Source: Succinivibrio dextrinosolvens
GTDB lineage: Bacteria > Pseudomonadota > Gammaproteobacteria > Enterobacterales > Succinivibrionaceae
Reading direction: 5' to 3'
DNA length: 64,000 nucleotides
Assembly: GCF_900116345.1 (NCBI RefSeq)
Contig: NZ_FPAH01000004.1
Coordinates: forward strand, 44,860-108,859
Shown: positions 18,276-27,664 of the stretch, in pieces
How positions within the stretch are numbered: the first letter of the stretch is position 1
Layout of the letters: every line of letters begins with the position of its first letter
Made by a program: the position numbers and the translations under genes
The notes under the pieces: model-generated
Seen by the model: the letters and a program-made list of their open reading frames with translations, nothing else
Told to the model about the DNA's origin: nothing
Database searches by the model: none

Positions 18276-19478
18276 TCAGTTTCCCGCAATTTTCTGTTTT
18301 ACCTTCATCACACCAAGATCAAGTGCTGAATCAATAGGCTCATTGTTCTTGATAATACTGTAGAGTGCCTGCTCCATAGGCTCCCACACATGTGCCATCT
18401 GAGGAATTGTTGGCATAGGATCAGCATACTCAACCTGTGCAGAAATGGCACTGGCATAATCATCATTAGTAATCTCCTCCTTAGCTAGAAGCTCTTTGAT
18501 AGGAGGAAGCTCTGCGATTCTGTGATAGCGTTTTAATGCAAAATCAGTCTGATTTATAAACTTTAAGAACTCCTCTGCAAGTTTCTTATTCTCAGATTTA
18601 GAGCAGATAGCATAGGATTTAACACCAAAGAAAGGTCTCATCTGAGTTCCGTCTGGAAGCTTAGGTAGAGGAGCAACACCATAGTTGATCCCCGAACTTG
18701 CATATCCGTCTAAGGTCCATGGTCCATTGATGATAGCTCCAACCTTTCCGGATTTGAACATCTCATCTATATTAGCCCAGCCTTCCTGACCTAAGACTGA
18801 CATAGGTACATGTTTTTTGGCAAAGTCAGCAAGAACAGAAAGCCCCTTTACCGCCTTATCGTTATCAAGTCCTATATTATAAGGATTGAATTCTCCTTCA
18901 GCGTTCTGCTTGAACACATAAGAGCCATAAGCACCGAAAAAGCCATAGCTATAGTAGAAATTATCCACCTTACTGATAAGGCCATAGATTCCCTGAGCCT
19001 TATGCTTATTTGTAAAATCAATGTATTCAGATAGATTCTCATAAGGAATAGGCATTACATCCTTGTTGTAATATACAACAAGAGCCTCTACAGAACGAGG
19101 AACGCCATAGTATTTGCCATTAACCTTAAACAGTGCAGTTGCATTATCAAGATAGTGGGATTTTTCCTGCTCCATATTTTCAATAGGAGCAAGGATACCT
19201 TTGGACATGGCATCACCCACACGGTCAGATACAATCAGGAAAATATCCGGAGTCTTCTCTCCCCTGCTTATCAAATCCGCAACATCGTAAACATGGTTGG
19301 CTGAGTCTTTCCCCTGAATATCAACCTTCACGCCATACTTCTTCTCAAACTGGTCTGCAAAATCTCTTATACCGTCAGCCTTGTTAAGATCTTCCCACAC
19401 CGTAAGAGTTGCACCGTAGGATGACAAACCAAGCAACATAAGAGCAAAACCAAGAGAAACTTTAAGTGTATTCTTCAT
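18276..19478 (-). CDS. MalE-like extracellular solute-binding protein
   Basis: The 400-residue protein has a signal peptide ending SYGA-TLTVWED and is similar to maltodextrin-binding proteins throughout (KVNGKYYGVPRSVEALVVYYNKD; GAIINGPWTLDGYASSGINYGVAPLP; QTDFALKRYHRIAELP). It has no lipobox, so it is free in the periplasm. No ABC permease or ATPase is adjacent. Instead it lies 44 bp behind a chemoreceptor gene on the same strand. I infer that it hands a maltodextrin-like ligand to that receptor, perhaps as well as to a transporter elsewhere. Confidence 0.85.
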   Translation of the reverse strand: MKNTLKVSLGFALMLLGLSSYGATLTVWEDLNKADGIRDFADQFEKKYGVKVDIQGKDSANHVYDVADLISRGEKTPDIFLIVSDRVGDAMSKGILAPIENMEQEKSHYLDNATALFKVNGKYYGVPRSVEALVVYYNKDVMPIPYENLSEYIDFTNKHKAQGIYGLISKVDNFYYSYGFFGAYGSYVFKQNAEGEFNPYNIGLDNDKAVKGLSVLADFAKKHVPMSVLGQEGWANIDEMFKSGKVGAIINGPWTLDGYASSGINYGVAPLPKLPDGTQMRPFFGVKSYAICSKSENKKLAEEFLKFINQTDFALKRYHRIAELPPIKELLAKEEITNDDYASAISAQVEYADPMPTIPQMAHVWEPMEQALYSIIKNNEPIDSALDLGVMKVKQKIAGN

Positions 19479-19522
19479 ATCAGAGTTCTACCTTTCAATA
19501 TCCCAAAAACAAGCCTGCCCTG

Positions 19523-21136
19523 TTAAACCTTAACCTTAGCAACAAGTTCAGATAGTTCTGCAACAGAACAGCTTGCATTGTTGACCACGCTCTGAGTTTT
19601 CTCAACCTCAATCACAAAGCCCTGAGCTGAACTGGTAATGTTCTGCATATTTGAGGATATCTCTGCAGTGGCTGTAGTCTGTTCCTCTGCAGCGGTCGCA
19701 ATCTGATTAATCTGAGAATTAACAACCGAAACCTTGTTGATAATCTCATTTAACAGCACTTCAATTGAGGAGGCATCCTCTGCAAGATTAAACATGGAAG
19801 TAACAGATTTTGACATAGACTCATTGGCAAGGTTAGCTTCATTCTGTACCAGGGTAACCATGCTGGTAATCTCCTGAGTTGAGGCAGAAGTTCTTGAGGC
19901 CAGAGCACGAACCTCATCTGCAACCACAGCAAAGCCTTTACCGGCTTCACCGGCACGAGCAGCCTCAATCGCAGCATTCAGAGCCAGAAGATTTGTCTGA
20001 GATGCAATCTCGTCAATGGTCTGAACAATGGTTCCAATCTTCTGAGCCTTATCAACCAGAGACTGAATCTGTTCAGCATCCTTCTTGGTCTGTTCTACCT
20101 GCTGATGAATAGCGTTAATGGTTACACGAACCTTGGATACACCTTCCTGTGTGGTCTTGTTGGAATCATCTGCATTTACAGCAGCTTCCTGACAGTTTTT
20201 AGCAATGTCTGAGGTGGTGGATACCATCTGATCAGCTGCCGCGGCAACAGTTAAAGAACGGCTTTCTGTTTGCTTGGCGGAATCTTTGATTTCAGAAGTT
20301 GAAGAACGAATCGTATCAAAGTTTGAGTTCAGATCATTCTCGGACTGTTTGATGGCTGATACAATTCCCTGCCACTCTGAACGCATGGATTCAAGCGAAT
20401 GCAGAAGAACACCAAAATCATCCTTAAGATGAGTCTTTATTTCTTTTGAAAGGTCTCCTCTTTCAATAGTAGCAGTTGCATCACAGGCACGTTTAATAGC
20501 TCCGGTAAACACAGCTGACAGAGCAAAGCTGATTACCAGAGAAACAACAATTACAGCGACAGAAACAACACCAACCACAATGAGAGGAGTATTTGAATTC
20601 ATCTCTTCAAGATGCCCCATAATATTGCCGAGAATGTTGTTGTTAATGTTCACCAGATTTCTCTGAGCGGCAATAAACTTAGGGTAAATATTGGCCGAGT
20701 AGATTCCGCGTGCCATTGGCTGGAAGTTTCTATCCAGTGTAGGTATCAGCTCATTATGATAAGTATCGATCGCCTCAGCAAGATAAGCTTTTACCTTCTT
20801 TGAGGCATCAGAATTAATCTGTTTATTCAGAGCATCAGCCACTTTTTCAATACTTGCAAGCTTATCTTCAACAGAAGATTTATTCTGAGGAGTGTATTCC
20901 TTGATGTTATTTACAAAGGTAAACAGCTCATCATTGACGTATGTGATATTCGAGCTTAATTCAGTATTCGGGTTGTACTCTGTTGAAAGAGCTATATCCG
21001 CATAGTCAATTGATGCTTTGATGTTTTTCAAATTGATCATCGCAACAACTGAAATAATCAGAGTTAAGAAAATAACAACCATGAAAGCTAAGATAAGCTT
21101 TGCGCGTACAGCTAAACGATTAAACCAACCAAACAT
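19523..21136 (-). CDS. Methyl-accepting chemotaxis protein
   Basis: The 537-residue receptor has a first transmembrane segment at about 13-35, a periplasmic four-helix bundle domain of about 150 residues, a second transmembrane segment at about 185-212, a HAMP domain and a signalling domain. The tip [21 protein letters not shown] is intact and strongly conserved. It lacks the NWETF-type C-terminal pentapeptide, so it relies on other receptors for CheR docking. It is the first gene of a pair with the MalE-like binding protein. Confidence 0.93.
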   Translation of the reverse strand: MFGWFNRLAVRAKLILAFMVVIFLTLIISVVAMINLKNIKASIDYADIALSTEYNPNTELSSNITYVNDELFTFVNNIKEYTPQNKSSVEDKLASIEKVADALNKQINSDASKKVKAYLAEAIDTYHNELIPTLDRNFQPMARGIYSANIYPKFIAAQRNLVNINNNILGNIMGHLEEMNSNTPLIVVGVVSVAVIVVSLVISFALSAVFTGAIKRACDATATIERGDLSKEIKTHLKDDFGVLLHSLESMRSEWQGIVSAIKQSENDLNSNFDTIRSSTSEIKDSAKQTESRSLTVAAAADQMVSTTSDIAKNCQEAAVNADDSNKTTQEGVSKVRVTINAIHQQVEQTKKDAEQIQSLVDKAQKIGTIVQTIDEIASQTNLLALNAAIEAARAGEAGKGFAVVADEVRALASRTSASTQEITSMVTLVQNEANLANESMSKSVTSMFNLAEDASSIEVLLNEIINKVSVVNSQINQIATAAEEQTTATAEISSNMQNITSSAQGFVIEVEKTQSVVNNASCSVAELSELVAKVKV

Positions 21137-21304
21137 ATTCCACCTAAAAAAAGAATAACCACCTCTTTTAGTTATAGGAATAAAAACTGGTGGCTCTTTT
21201 GAGTTATATTAACTTTTTGATTTAGTTCAAAAGTTATTTTGAGGATTTGAGTTGGGAATTCAGAAGGACTTAATAATGGTATGCACGCTGGCATACCAGT
21301 CATA

Positions 21305-21688
21305 TTACGCTCTTCTTTTGGCAGGACTCATTCTAGAGTGAGAAATGTAATCTGTGATTATAAGACAGCCCAATGCTACACAATGAGCTGTTGTACAGGC
21401 AATATCTTCAGCAACATCGTTCTCTAGAACAGCAAAAATCCAGATTGAAACAATGAAGGTCTGAAGTAGACCGGCAATGTTTAAGGTAACAAATTTAAAA
21501 AGTGATTTTTTGCGTTTTGTAAAAGCAGAGCACAGCATACTGTAGGCTGTAACTGTTCCCACGAAATATGAAAGTAATACTGACAGTTCAAAGCTTAAGG
21601 CTTCCTGAAAAAGGAATCTGCTTAAAAAATTACATCCGATACCAATGAGATCTGCCAGCATGAATTCGACATATCGATTCTTCTGCAT
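21305..21688 (-). CDS. GtrA-like small membrane protein
   Basis: The 127-residue protein is predicted to have four transmembrane helices and a basic C-terminus (SHSRMSPAKRRA). Its pattern (RYVEFMLADLIGIGCNFLSRFLF ... FVTLNIAGLLQTFIVS) fits the GtrA family, whose members help move lipid-linked sugars across the inner membrane. No glycosyltransferase partner is adjacent, so the role is open. Confidence 0.6.
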   Translation of the reverse strand: MQKNRYVEFMLADLIGIGCNFLSRFLFQEALSFELSVLLSYFVGTVTAYSMLCSAFTKRKKSLFKFVTLNIAGLLQTFIVSIWIFAVLENDVAEDIACTTAHCVALGCLIITDYISHSRMSPAKRRA

Positions 21689-21975
21689 TTTTAATCATTC
21701 TTAACTTTTAGGAGGAGTTTTTTTTGACTCCTCGATTTATTATTTTTTTGCGTTGTATTTTAGTATTTTTTTAATAACAGATCATCAAAAAATTACTTCT
21801 TATATCAAGCAATCTCTTCTAAGATTCCTATTCAAACTTACAAAAATCTGCAAATTGTACGTACATAATTTTTTTTATTTTTATAGAATGCGCTCACTGA
21901 TACAAACTGACGGTAAACAGGTTCTTTTTCTGTTTGAGAATTAAACGTCGGTTTCAGTATCCGCACTTCACTTTT

Positions 21976-23115
21976 ATGAGGAAATTACATCTTAATACAG
22001 ACAGACGTTCTGTTCGTCTGATTATCATCATGCTGATTCTGCTTAGTATCAGTTCATTTCTAATCTATATCGGATCAAGAGGAGATGCCACCTCAGTTGC
22101 CCAGAGAATTAAATCAGGAGTTCTGACTGCAGATGAAGTTAACATCGCCTTTGAAAATGTTGGTGGACGTCTTTTGTCACGTAAGGTAAAAGAGTCAGAC
22201 TTTGTCAAAAAAGGTCAGGTTCTTATGGTTCTTGATGACAAGGATACAGCCCTTTCCATCCAAAAGCTGCAGGCTCAGATTCAGGCTCAGGAAGCATCCA
22301 TAAGACAGCAGCAGGACGCAATAAAGATTCAGACTCAGGCTTGCCGACTTCAGGAAATCTCACAGTGGAGACAGATAGAACAGTTTTACGCCGCATTAAA
22401 GGCAGCACAATCAGCCGAAAAACTGGCAAAAGTTGAGTTCGGAAGATCAAAACAGCTGATTAACTCGAAAAGTATATCAAAATCAGCCTATGACACAAAC
22501 GAAAGCGCCCAGAGTCAGGCAACTCAGGCAAGAATTCAGGCTCAGCGTCAGCTTGACTCCATATCTTTAGGAGCAACTCCCGAACAGAAAGAAAAGCTCA
22601 GAACTACGGGAAGTGCTGAAGGCATGACCTTAACCGCTATCGAGAATACCAGAGCCAACATTAAAAACATGGACAACACGCTGTCAGAAATGAAAGCCCG
22701 TTTAAAAGAGTTAAATACGGAACTGGAGATTCTAAATCTAAACTATGAACGACTGACTTTAAGAGCCCCAGAAGACGGAAAGATTTTAAAACTCCTGTAT
22801 CAGGAAGGAGAGATGATCTCTCCAAATGCTCCTGCAGTCTTACTAGAGTCATCTCGTAAGTATTTTGATATTTATGTAAACGAGAAGCAGGTCTTAAACT
22901 ATAAGGAAAACCAGAAGGTAACCGCAAATGTAATTGCTACTGATGAAGAGGTCAGCGGTATTATCAGATTTGTTACCGCAGCCCCTTCCTTTGCAGATCT
23001 TAGAATGACCAGAGAACACGGACAGGCGGATTTAACCATGTTCAAGGTAAGAGTGTACCTTGAAAAGCCAGAGAGCTGTCTTGCCGGAATGACTCTTGAG
23101 GTTGAAAATGATTAA
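21976..23115 (+). CDS. HlyD-family membrane fusion protein
   Basis: From the ATG at 21976 this is 379 residues: one N-terminal transmembrane helix at about 13-32, a barrel-sandwich half (FENVGGRLLSRKVKESDFVKKGQVLMVLDD), a long coiled-coil hairpin rich in Gln and Ala, the second sandwich half (LRAPEDGKILKLLYQEGEMISPNAP) and a beta-barrel domain. It links an inner-membrane pump to an outer-membrane channel. No good ribosome site is seen; an upstream TTG at 21934 is also unsupported. Its end overlaps the next gene by 8 bp. Confidence 0.85.
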   Translation: MRKLHLNTDRRSVRLIIIMLILLSISSFLIYIGSRGDATSVAQRIKSGVLTADEVNIAFENVGGRLLSRKVKESDFVKKGQVLMVLDDKDTALSIQKLQAQIQAQEASIRQQQDAIKIQTQACRLQEISQWRQIEQFYAALKAAQSAEKLAKVEFGRSKQLINSKSISKSAYDTNESAQSQATQARIQAQRQLDSISLGATPEQKEKLRTTGSAEGMTLTAIENTRANIKNMDNTLSEMKARLKELNTELEILNLNYERLTLRAPEDGKILKLLYQEGEMISPNAPAVLLESSRKYFDIYVNEKQVLNYKENQKVTANVIATDEEVSGIIRFVTAAPSFADLRMTREHGQADLTMFKVRVYLEKPESCLAGMTLEVEND

Positions 23116-24328
23116 AAAAATCACCGATGCAATCCTCGAAGAAGTTGATGCGATGATGTCAGGTCACTTTATTCCCTATCATCTGGCGGCCTTCATGATG
23201 GCGATTCTTACAACTTTATTCTTCTCAGTGACTATGACTCACAGTGCAGTGTTTGAAGGAAAAATTGCAGTAATTGATCTTGACGCCTCCAACTACTCAA
23301 CCAGTCTGATACAGCAGCTTAACACCAGTGCTTATATTGAGGTAACAGAGGTTTATCACACCCCGCTTCCAGTAATGAAACTGCTTGCTCACGATAGAAA
23401 TATCGGAGTCATCTATATTCCAAAAGGACTTGAACAGGCAGTAATGCGAGCAGAGAAAACCTTTAATCTTGGATATTTTGCCGATTACTCAAACATGGCG
23501 CAGAATGGGCAGGCTATAGCAAATCTCAAGAGCGTAATTTCAGAGATCGGAGCTCAGAGTACGGGTACCAGAATCGCGCTCAAAATGGAAACCAGTCAGG
23601 AAAAAACTCAGGCACTGATGCAGCCTATCAGTATAATTGACAGAGATCTGTATAATCCGACACTGTCTTCAACTATATCTATCTGCTCGGCTTTTATATA
23701 TTTCTTCTCATCCATCATCTTCGGTATCACCGTACTGATGATTATAGGAAGGCTTAAAGTAACCAACCGATGGAATTCCGTATTAAACGAAAGCGTAATT
23801 GTACTTATAGCAAGACTTGTTCCATACGCTTTAATCTACACCACAGCCATAACTCTGGTAACTTCGGCTATTGTGGTGTTTGGACAGTTAAGATTTGCCG
23901 GAAATTATTTTCTACATATTCCAAGTATTTTTATGACCGCGATGGGACTGGGAATGCTTGCATTCATTATCACATGGAACACAACCAATCCTTCAGAAGG
24001 TGGAAGCAGAATGATTCTGATTATTCCTCCAGGTTTTATTCTGGGAGGAGCTCTTTTAGCTGCAGCAGTACTGCCTGACTGGGTCAATACCTTTAAATAT
24101 ATCTTTCCTCTAACCTGGATGTTTGAGTTCTGGAGGGATAATGCCTATAGAGGAGTCGAATTTACCACCATGCTTGGAACCTATGGAAAGTATATTCTAT
24201 ACCTCACTGTACTGTCAGGTATTCTTTATGTTCTGCATTACAAAAGCCAAAAGAAGGAGCTAGAGAACTCGTCTGACATTGTGCATATTGAGAAGGAAGA
24301 AAAAAAAATTACAGAAAACGTAAATTAA
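23108..24328 (+). CDS. ABC-2 type permease (YhhJ-like)
   Basis: The 406-residue protein has one N-terminal transmembrane segment, a periplasmic domain of about 150 residues (AVFEGKIAVIDLDASNYS ...), then five membrane segments, the plan of ABC-2 exporters such as YhhJ. The start at 23108 overlaps the HlyD gene, so the two are coupled. No ATP-binding subunit is encoded on either side. Either a shared ATPase is used or the pair works with one encoded elsewhere. Confidence 0.82.
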   Translation: MIKKITDAILEEVDAMMSGHFIPYHLAAFMMAILTTLFFSVTMTHSAVFEGKIAVIDLDASNYSTSLIQQLNTSAYIEVTEVYHTPLPVMKLLAHDRNIGVIYIPKGLEQAVMRAEKTFNLGYFADYSNMAQNGQAIANLKSVISEIGAQSTGTRIALKMETSQEKTQALMQPISIIDRDLYNPTLSSTISICSAFIYFFSSIIFGITVLMIIGRLKVTNRWNSVLNESVIVLIARLVPYALIYTTAITLVTSAIVVFGQLRFAGNYFLHIPSIFMTAMGLGMLAFIITWNTTNPSEGGSRMILIIPPGFILGGALLAAAVLPDWVNTFKYIFPLTWMFEFWRDNAYRGVEFTTMLGTYGKYILYLTVLSGILYVLHYKSQKKELENSSDIVHIEKEEKKITENVN

Positions 24329-24379
24329 AGCGCAGGCAGTGCGAATCATAAAACCACACAAGACCTTTAATGTTAATTT

Positions 24380-24415
24380 CTCTCTGTTTTGGTTATCAGA
24401 ATAGAGAGTTTTTTT
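24380..24415 (+). terminator. Terminator of the exporter operon
   Basis: CTCTCTGTTTTG, loop GTTAT, CAGAATAGAGAG with two wobble pairs, then seven T. It lies 50 bp after the permease stop. Confidence 0.8.
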
Positions 24416-24424
24416 CAATATTCT

Positions 24425-25123
24425 TTATAGAGGAAGAAGCCCAATTATAAAGATTGACAGGGGTACCATTAGAAGGGCCGGAATGTAGTTTATTACCTTA
24501 AACTGAGTTATGCCTATCATATTGAAACCTAAAGCCAGAATAATTGCACAGCCGGTCGCGGAAATCTCACCTATCAGAAAATCGGACATATATGGAGCTA
24601 GATACTTAGAGAAAAGAACAATTGCTCCCTGAAATATTAAAGTAAAGGCGGCTGAACCTAAGACGCCGGCTCCCATAGTTGCCGCCAGCATGATTCCAGA
24701 TATAAGATCTAAAAGAGATTTGGTATATAGCATACTGTAGTTTTCACGTAAACCAGCATCAATAGAACCAACAATAACCATTGCACCAACGTTCATGATA
24801 AGACATGAAGTAACAAAAGCCTCAGTAATTCTGGACACACTGTCGCCATCTTTTGCAAGTTTTCCCAAAAGATTCTGAGAAAAGCGATTTACCTTCCCTT
24901 CAAAATTAAAGAATTCACCAACAAAAACACCAAGAGCAACAGATAAGATGAGAATCAGGATATTAGAAGTCTGAATAGCCCCCTGAACACCAATAATCAC
25001 AGTACATACACCGAGAGCTTTTAGAATATTGCCGGATATTTCCTTTGGAATGCCCTTTTTTATAAGAAGACCTACAAAGGCCCCAATGATAATAGCGATA
25101 GTATTAACTATAACCGCAAACAT
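24425..25123 (-). CDS. DUF554 membrane protein (YqgA-like)
   Basis: The 232-residue protein has about six to seven hydrophobic helices and is glycine-rich. MFAVIVNTIAIIIGAFVGLLIKKG at the start, the ALGVCTVIIGVQGAIQT segment and the end YIPALLMVPLSIFI fit the DUF554/YqgA family of possible transporters. Function unknown. It stands alone on the minus strand. Confidence 0.75.
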   Translation of the reverse strand: MFAVIVNTIAIIIGAFVGLLIKKGIPKEISGNILKALGVCTVIIGVQGAIQTSNILILILSVALGVFVGEFFNFEGKVNRFSQNLLGKLAKDGDSVSRITEAFVTSCLIMNVGAMVIVGSIDAGLRENYSMLYTKSLLDLISGIMLAATMGAGVLGSAAFTLIFQGAIVLFSKYLAPYMSDFLIGEISATGCAIILALGFNMIGITQFKVINYIPALLMVPLSIFIIGLLPL

Positions 25124-25510
25124 ATTTCTATCTCGATATTCAAAGTTTAAATCTAACTCTTTGATTTATTATACAGTTATTTCAGATTCTTGATTTATAT
25201 TTTCTAAAACAGAAGTAAAAAGGATAGTAACAAATATGACAAAGCTCATTGCTAAGTCTTGTCTTTCGGTTCAATTTAATTAAAACTTGGTCCGTCTGTA
25301 CTATACAAATACGGAGCATTTTTATAGTTAAAGATTCTGAAAATCATAATCAAAAGGACTCCTATAAGTGCACATATTTTAATTGCTTGACGATGGAAGT
25401 CAGAATAAAGATAATAACTAAACTAGCTTTAGCCTTATTTTAAGAGATAAAGAAAAGATTCCCCAGAGAGATCCATACAGGAAACTCTCAGATTACATAA
25501 AACAATGTAA
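25124..25510. other. Intergenic region before the TPP riboswitch
   Basis: A/T-rich region between divergent genes. It must hold the thiC promoter. I see no convincing gene. Confidence 0.35.
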
Positions 25511-25600
25511 TGCTTGTCGGAGTGCCTTCGGGCTGAGACTGCATCAGCAGAATCCGTATACCTGATCAGGATAATACCTGCGTAGGAAACAAGACTTCGG
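25511..25600 (+). promoter_or_regulatory. TPP (THI-box) riboswitch of thiC
   Basis: The conserved core elements are all present: CGGAGTGCC, GGCTGAGA and ACCTGATCAGGATAATACCTGCG split by short stems, then GTAGGAAAC. The closing stem pairs CTTGT (25513-25517) with ACAAG (25589-25593). It ends about 25 bp before the thiC start. It should lower thiC expression when thiamine diphosphate is present. No clear terminator stem follows, so control is probably at translation. Confidence 0.93.
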
Positions 25601-25620
25601 CATGCATGTAAAAAAACATA

Positions 25621-27180
25621 ATGGAAATGCCGATGTCTAACAATACCCTCAATACTTTCTCTGTTAATTCAAAAAGAATCACAAAAGGCGCACTAAAGGT
25701 ACCTTTCAAAGAACTTACCCTATCCAACGGCGAAAAAATACTGCTGCAGACAGTTGAAGGCTGTCCTGAGAACTTTCCTAATCAGCCAAAGATAACCTCT
25801 GGATGGACGGAATCATATCAGGATGGCGATGCCAGAAAGGTAAAAAAGACTCAGCTTGATTACGCTAAAGAAGGTGTGATTACACCTCAGATGGAATATG
25901 TAGCTATAAGAGAATCCTTCTGCACTGAAGATGAAGGGAAAATGGCCTTTACACCTGAGGATGTCTGCAACACCATAGCTCAGGGACGAGCAGTAATACC
26001 TTCAAACATCAATCACCCGGAAGCTGAAAGCATGATTATCGGCGCAAAGTACAGCGTCAAGGTAAATGCAAATATCGGAGCATCTGCTATTGGTTCTGAC
26101 TATTCAAAGGAGCTTGAGAAACTAAGGTTCTCTCTGCAGTTTGGTGCAGATACTGTAATGGATCTGAGTGTGGGAATCGAAGGTATACCAGAACTTCGCA
26201 ATGCAATTTTAAGAGCATCCCCAGTTCCTCTAGGAACTGTTCCTGCCTATGAAGCACTGGACAGAGCTGAGGGTAACATCAAAAAACTTACCTGGGATCT
26301 GTTTCGCGATACTGTTATTGCACAGGCAAGACAGGGCGTGGATTACTTTACGATTCACGCAGGTCTTCTTCATGAATATCTTCCATACGCAGCGCAGAGA
26401 ATTCTGGGAATTGTCTCACGCGGTGGATCAATCATGGCAGAATGCATGATGAGTCAGGATACCGAGAATATGGCTTATGAGCATTTTGATGAACTACTAG
26501 AAATATGTCATGACTATGATGTTGCCCTATCCTTAGGTGACGGTCTCCGACCTGGCTGTATCAATGATGCCTGTGATAAAGCTCAGTACGGTGAGCTTAA
26601 GACTATCGGTGAGCTTGCAGCTAGATGTTATAAGGCAGGAGTGCAGTGTTTCATTGAGGGACCAGGTCATGTAGCCATGGATAAGATAGAAGAAAACCAG
26701 AGACTGCAGGAAAAATACTGCAACTATGCCCCATTCTATACCTTAGGACCACTGGTTACAGATATTGCCCCAGGCTATGATCACATCACCTCTGCAATCG
26801 GAGGCTCTCAGATCGCAGGCTTTGGAACCGCAATGCTCTGCTATGTTACCCCTGCAGAACATCTTGCACTTCCTGATGCCGAGGATGTAAAGACTGGACT
26901 TATCACCTACAAGCTTGCTGCACATGCAGCTGATCTTGCAAAAGGACTTCCTGGAGCTAAGATTCGAGATGATGCAATGGCAAGAGCTCGAGCAGATTTC
27001 AGATGGTTCGATCAGTTTGCATTGAGCCTGAATCCAGAGCACGCCTACAAAGTCTGGAGTTCTCAGATGCCGGACAACTGCAGTCATAATGCATCGTTCT
27101 GCTCTATGTGTGGTCCAAGATTCTGCCCTATCAGACTGAATAGAGTACTCAAGAACAAGTACAAAGAGGATCTGCTGTAA
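25621..27180 (+). CDS. thiC: Phosphomethylpyrimidine synthase
   Basis: The 519-residue protein is a full ThiC of the short type (E. coli ThiC has an extra N-terminal domain and 631 residues). It keeps YKELT-like and GCPENFPNQP substrate regions, EGPGHV, and the C-terminal CSMCGPRFC cluster motif at about residues 494-502. It converts aminoimidazole ribotide to hydroxymethylpyrimidine phosphate with SAM and [4Fe-4S]. No other thiamine gene is near. The ribosome site is poor; a start at 25633 (MSNNTLN), after GGA, is an alternative. Confidence 0.95.
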   Translation: MEMPMSNNTLNTFSVNSKRITKGALKVPFKELTLSNGEKILLQTVEGCPENFPNQPKITSGWTESYQDGDARKVKKTQLDYAKEGVITPQMEYVAIRESFCTEDEGKMAFTPEDVCNTIAQGRAVIPSNINHPEAESMIIGAKYSVKVNANIGASAIGSDYSKELEKLRFSLQFGADTVMDLSVGIEGIPELRNAILRASPVPLGTVPAYEALDRAEGNIKKLTWDLFRDTVIAQARQGVDYFTIHAGLLHEYLPYAAQRILGIVSRGGSIMAECMMSQDTENMAYEHFDELLEICHDYDVALSLGDGLRPGCINDACDKAQYGELKTIGELAARCYKAGVQCFIEGPGHVAMDKIEENQRLQEKYCNYAPFYTLGPLVTDIAPGYDHITSAIGGSQIAGFGTAMLCYVTPAEHLALPDAEDVKTGLITYKLAAHAADLAKGLPGAKIRDDAMARARADFRWFDQFALSLNPEHAYKVWSSQMPDNCSHNASFCSMCGPRFCPIRLNRVLKNKYKEDLL

Positions 27181-27203
27181 AAGCAGAGTTATTTATTTGT
27201 TCT

Positions 27204-27232
27204 GCTCCAGTATCCACTGGAGCTTTCTTTTC
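27204..27232 (+). terminator. Terminator of thiC
   Basis: GCTCCAGT, loop ATCC, ACTGGAGC (27204-27223), then TTTCTTTT. A perfect 8-bp stem 23 bp past the stop. Confidence 0.88.
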
Positions 27233-27281
27233 AGTATTTTTCCATACAAAAAATACTCTTTCCTGAACCACAAAGATTAGA

Positions 27282-27437
27282 TTAAAGCTTAACGATATTT
27301 CCGTTCTTGTGAACGACTACGTATGACTGAAGAATTTCCTTGTTCTTCTCAAGAAAAGTCTTTACTTCGTCAATAGAACCAAATTCATAGCTAACTTCAG
27401 ATGGATTGGTAATTGTTGTAAATTCGACGATATACAT
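27282..27437 (-). CDS. Small 51-residue protein
   Basis: Reading the minus strand gives a 51-residue frame starting MYIVEFTTITNPSEVSYEFG and ending HKNGNIVKL. GGAGG lies eight bases before the ATG, an ideal ribosome site. The product alternates strands and one charged helix (SIDEVKTFLEKNKEIL), like a tiny alpha/beta fold. I know no family for it. The coding look and strong ribosome site make it a likely real gene despite its size. Confidence 0.65.
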   Translation of the reverse strand: MYIVEFTTITNPSEVSYEFGSIDEVKTFLEKNKEILQSYVVVHKNGNIVKL

Positions 27438-27664
27438 GTTTCAGTCCTCCAAAATAGTAGCGAACACAACCTTATGTTTTCTACAATTTAGATTGTGACA
27501 TAAAACACAAAAGATTAAATCCGATAAATGAATCCACAAAAATAAACCAAAATTGGATATTTAGTTTTACATATTACTGTGACAGTCTCCAGATAAAAGA
27601 AAACCTTAAATACAGTCTCAACCGTATTTAAGGTCATTATAGAAAACGAAACTTTTAATATGAA

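Noticed and set aside
21753..21944. A 63-residue plus-strand frame before the HlyD gene
   Set aside because: No ribosome site, low-complexity Phe/Ile-rich product; more likely leader DNA.
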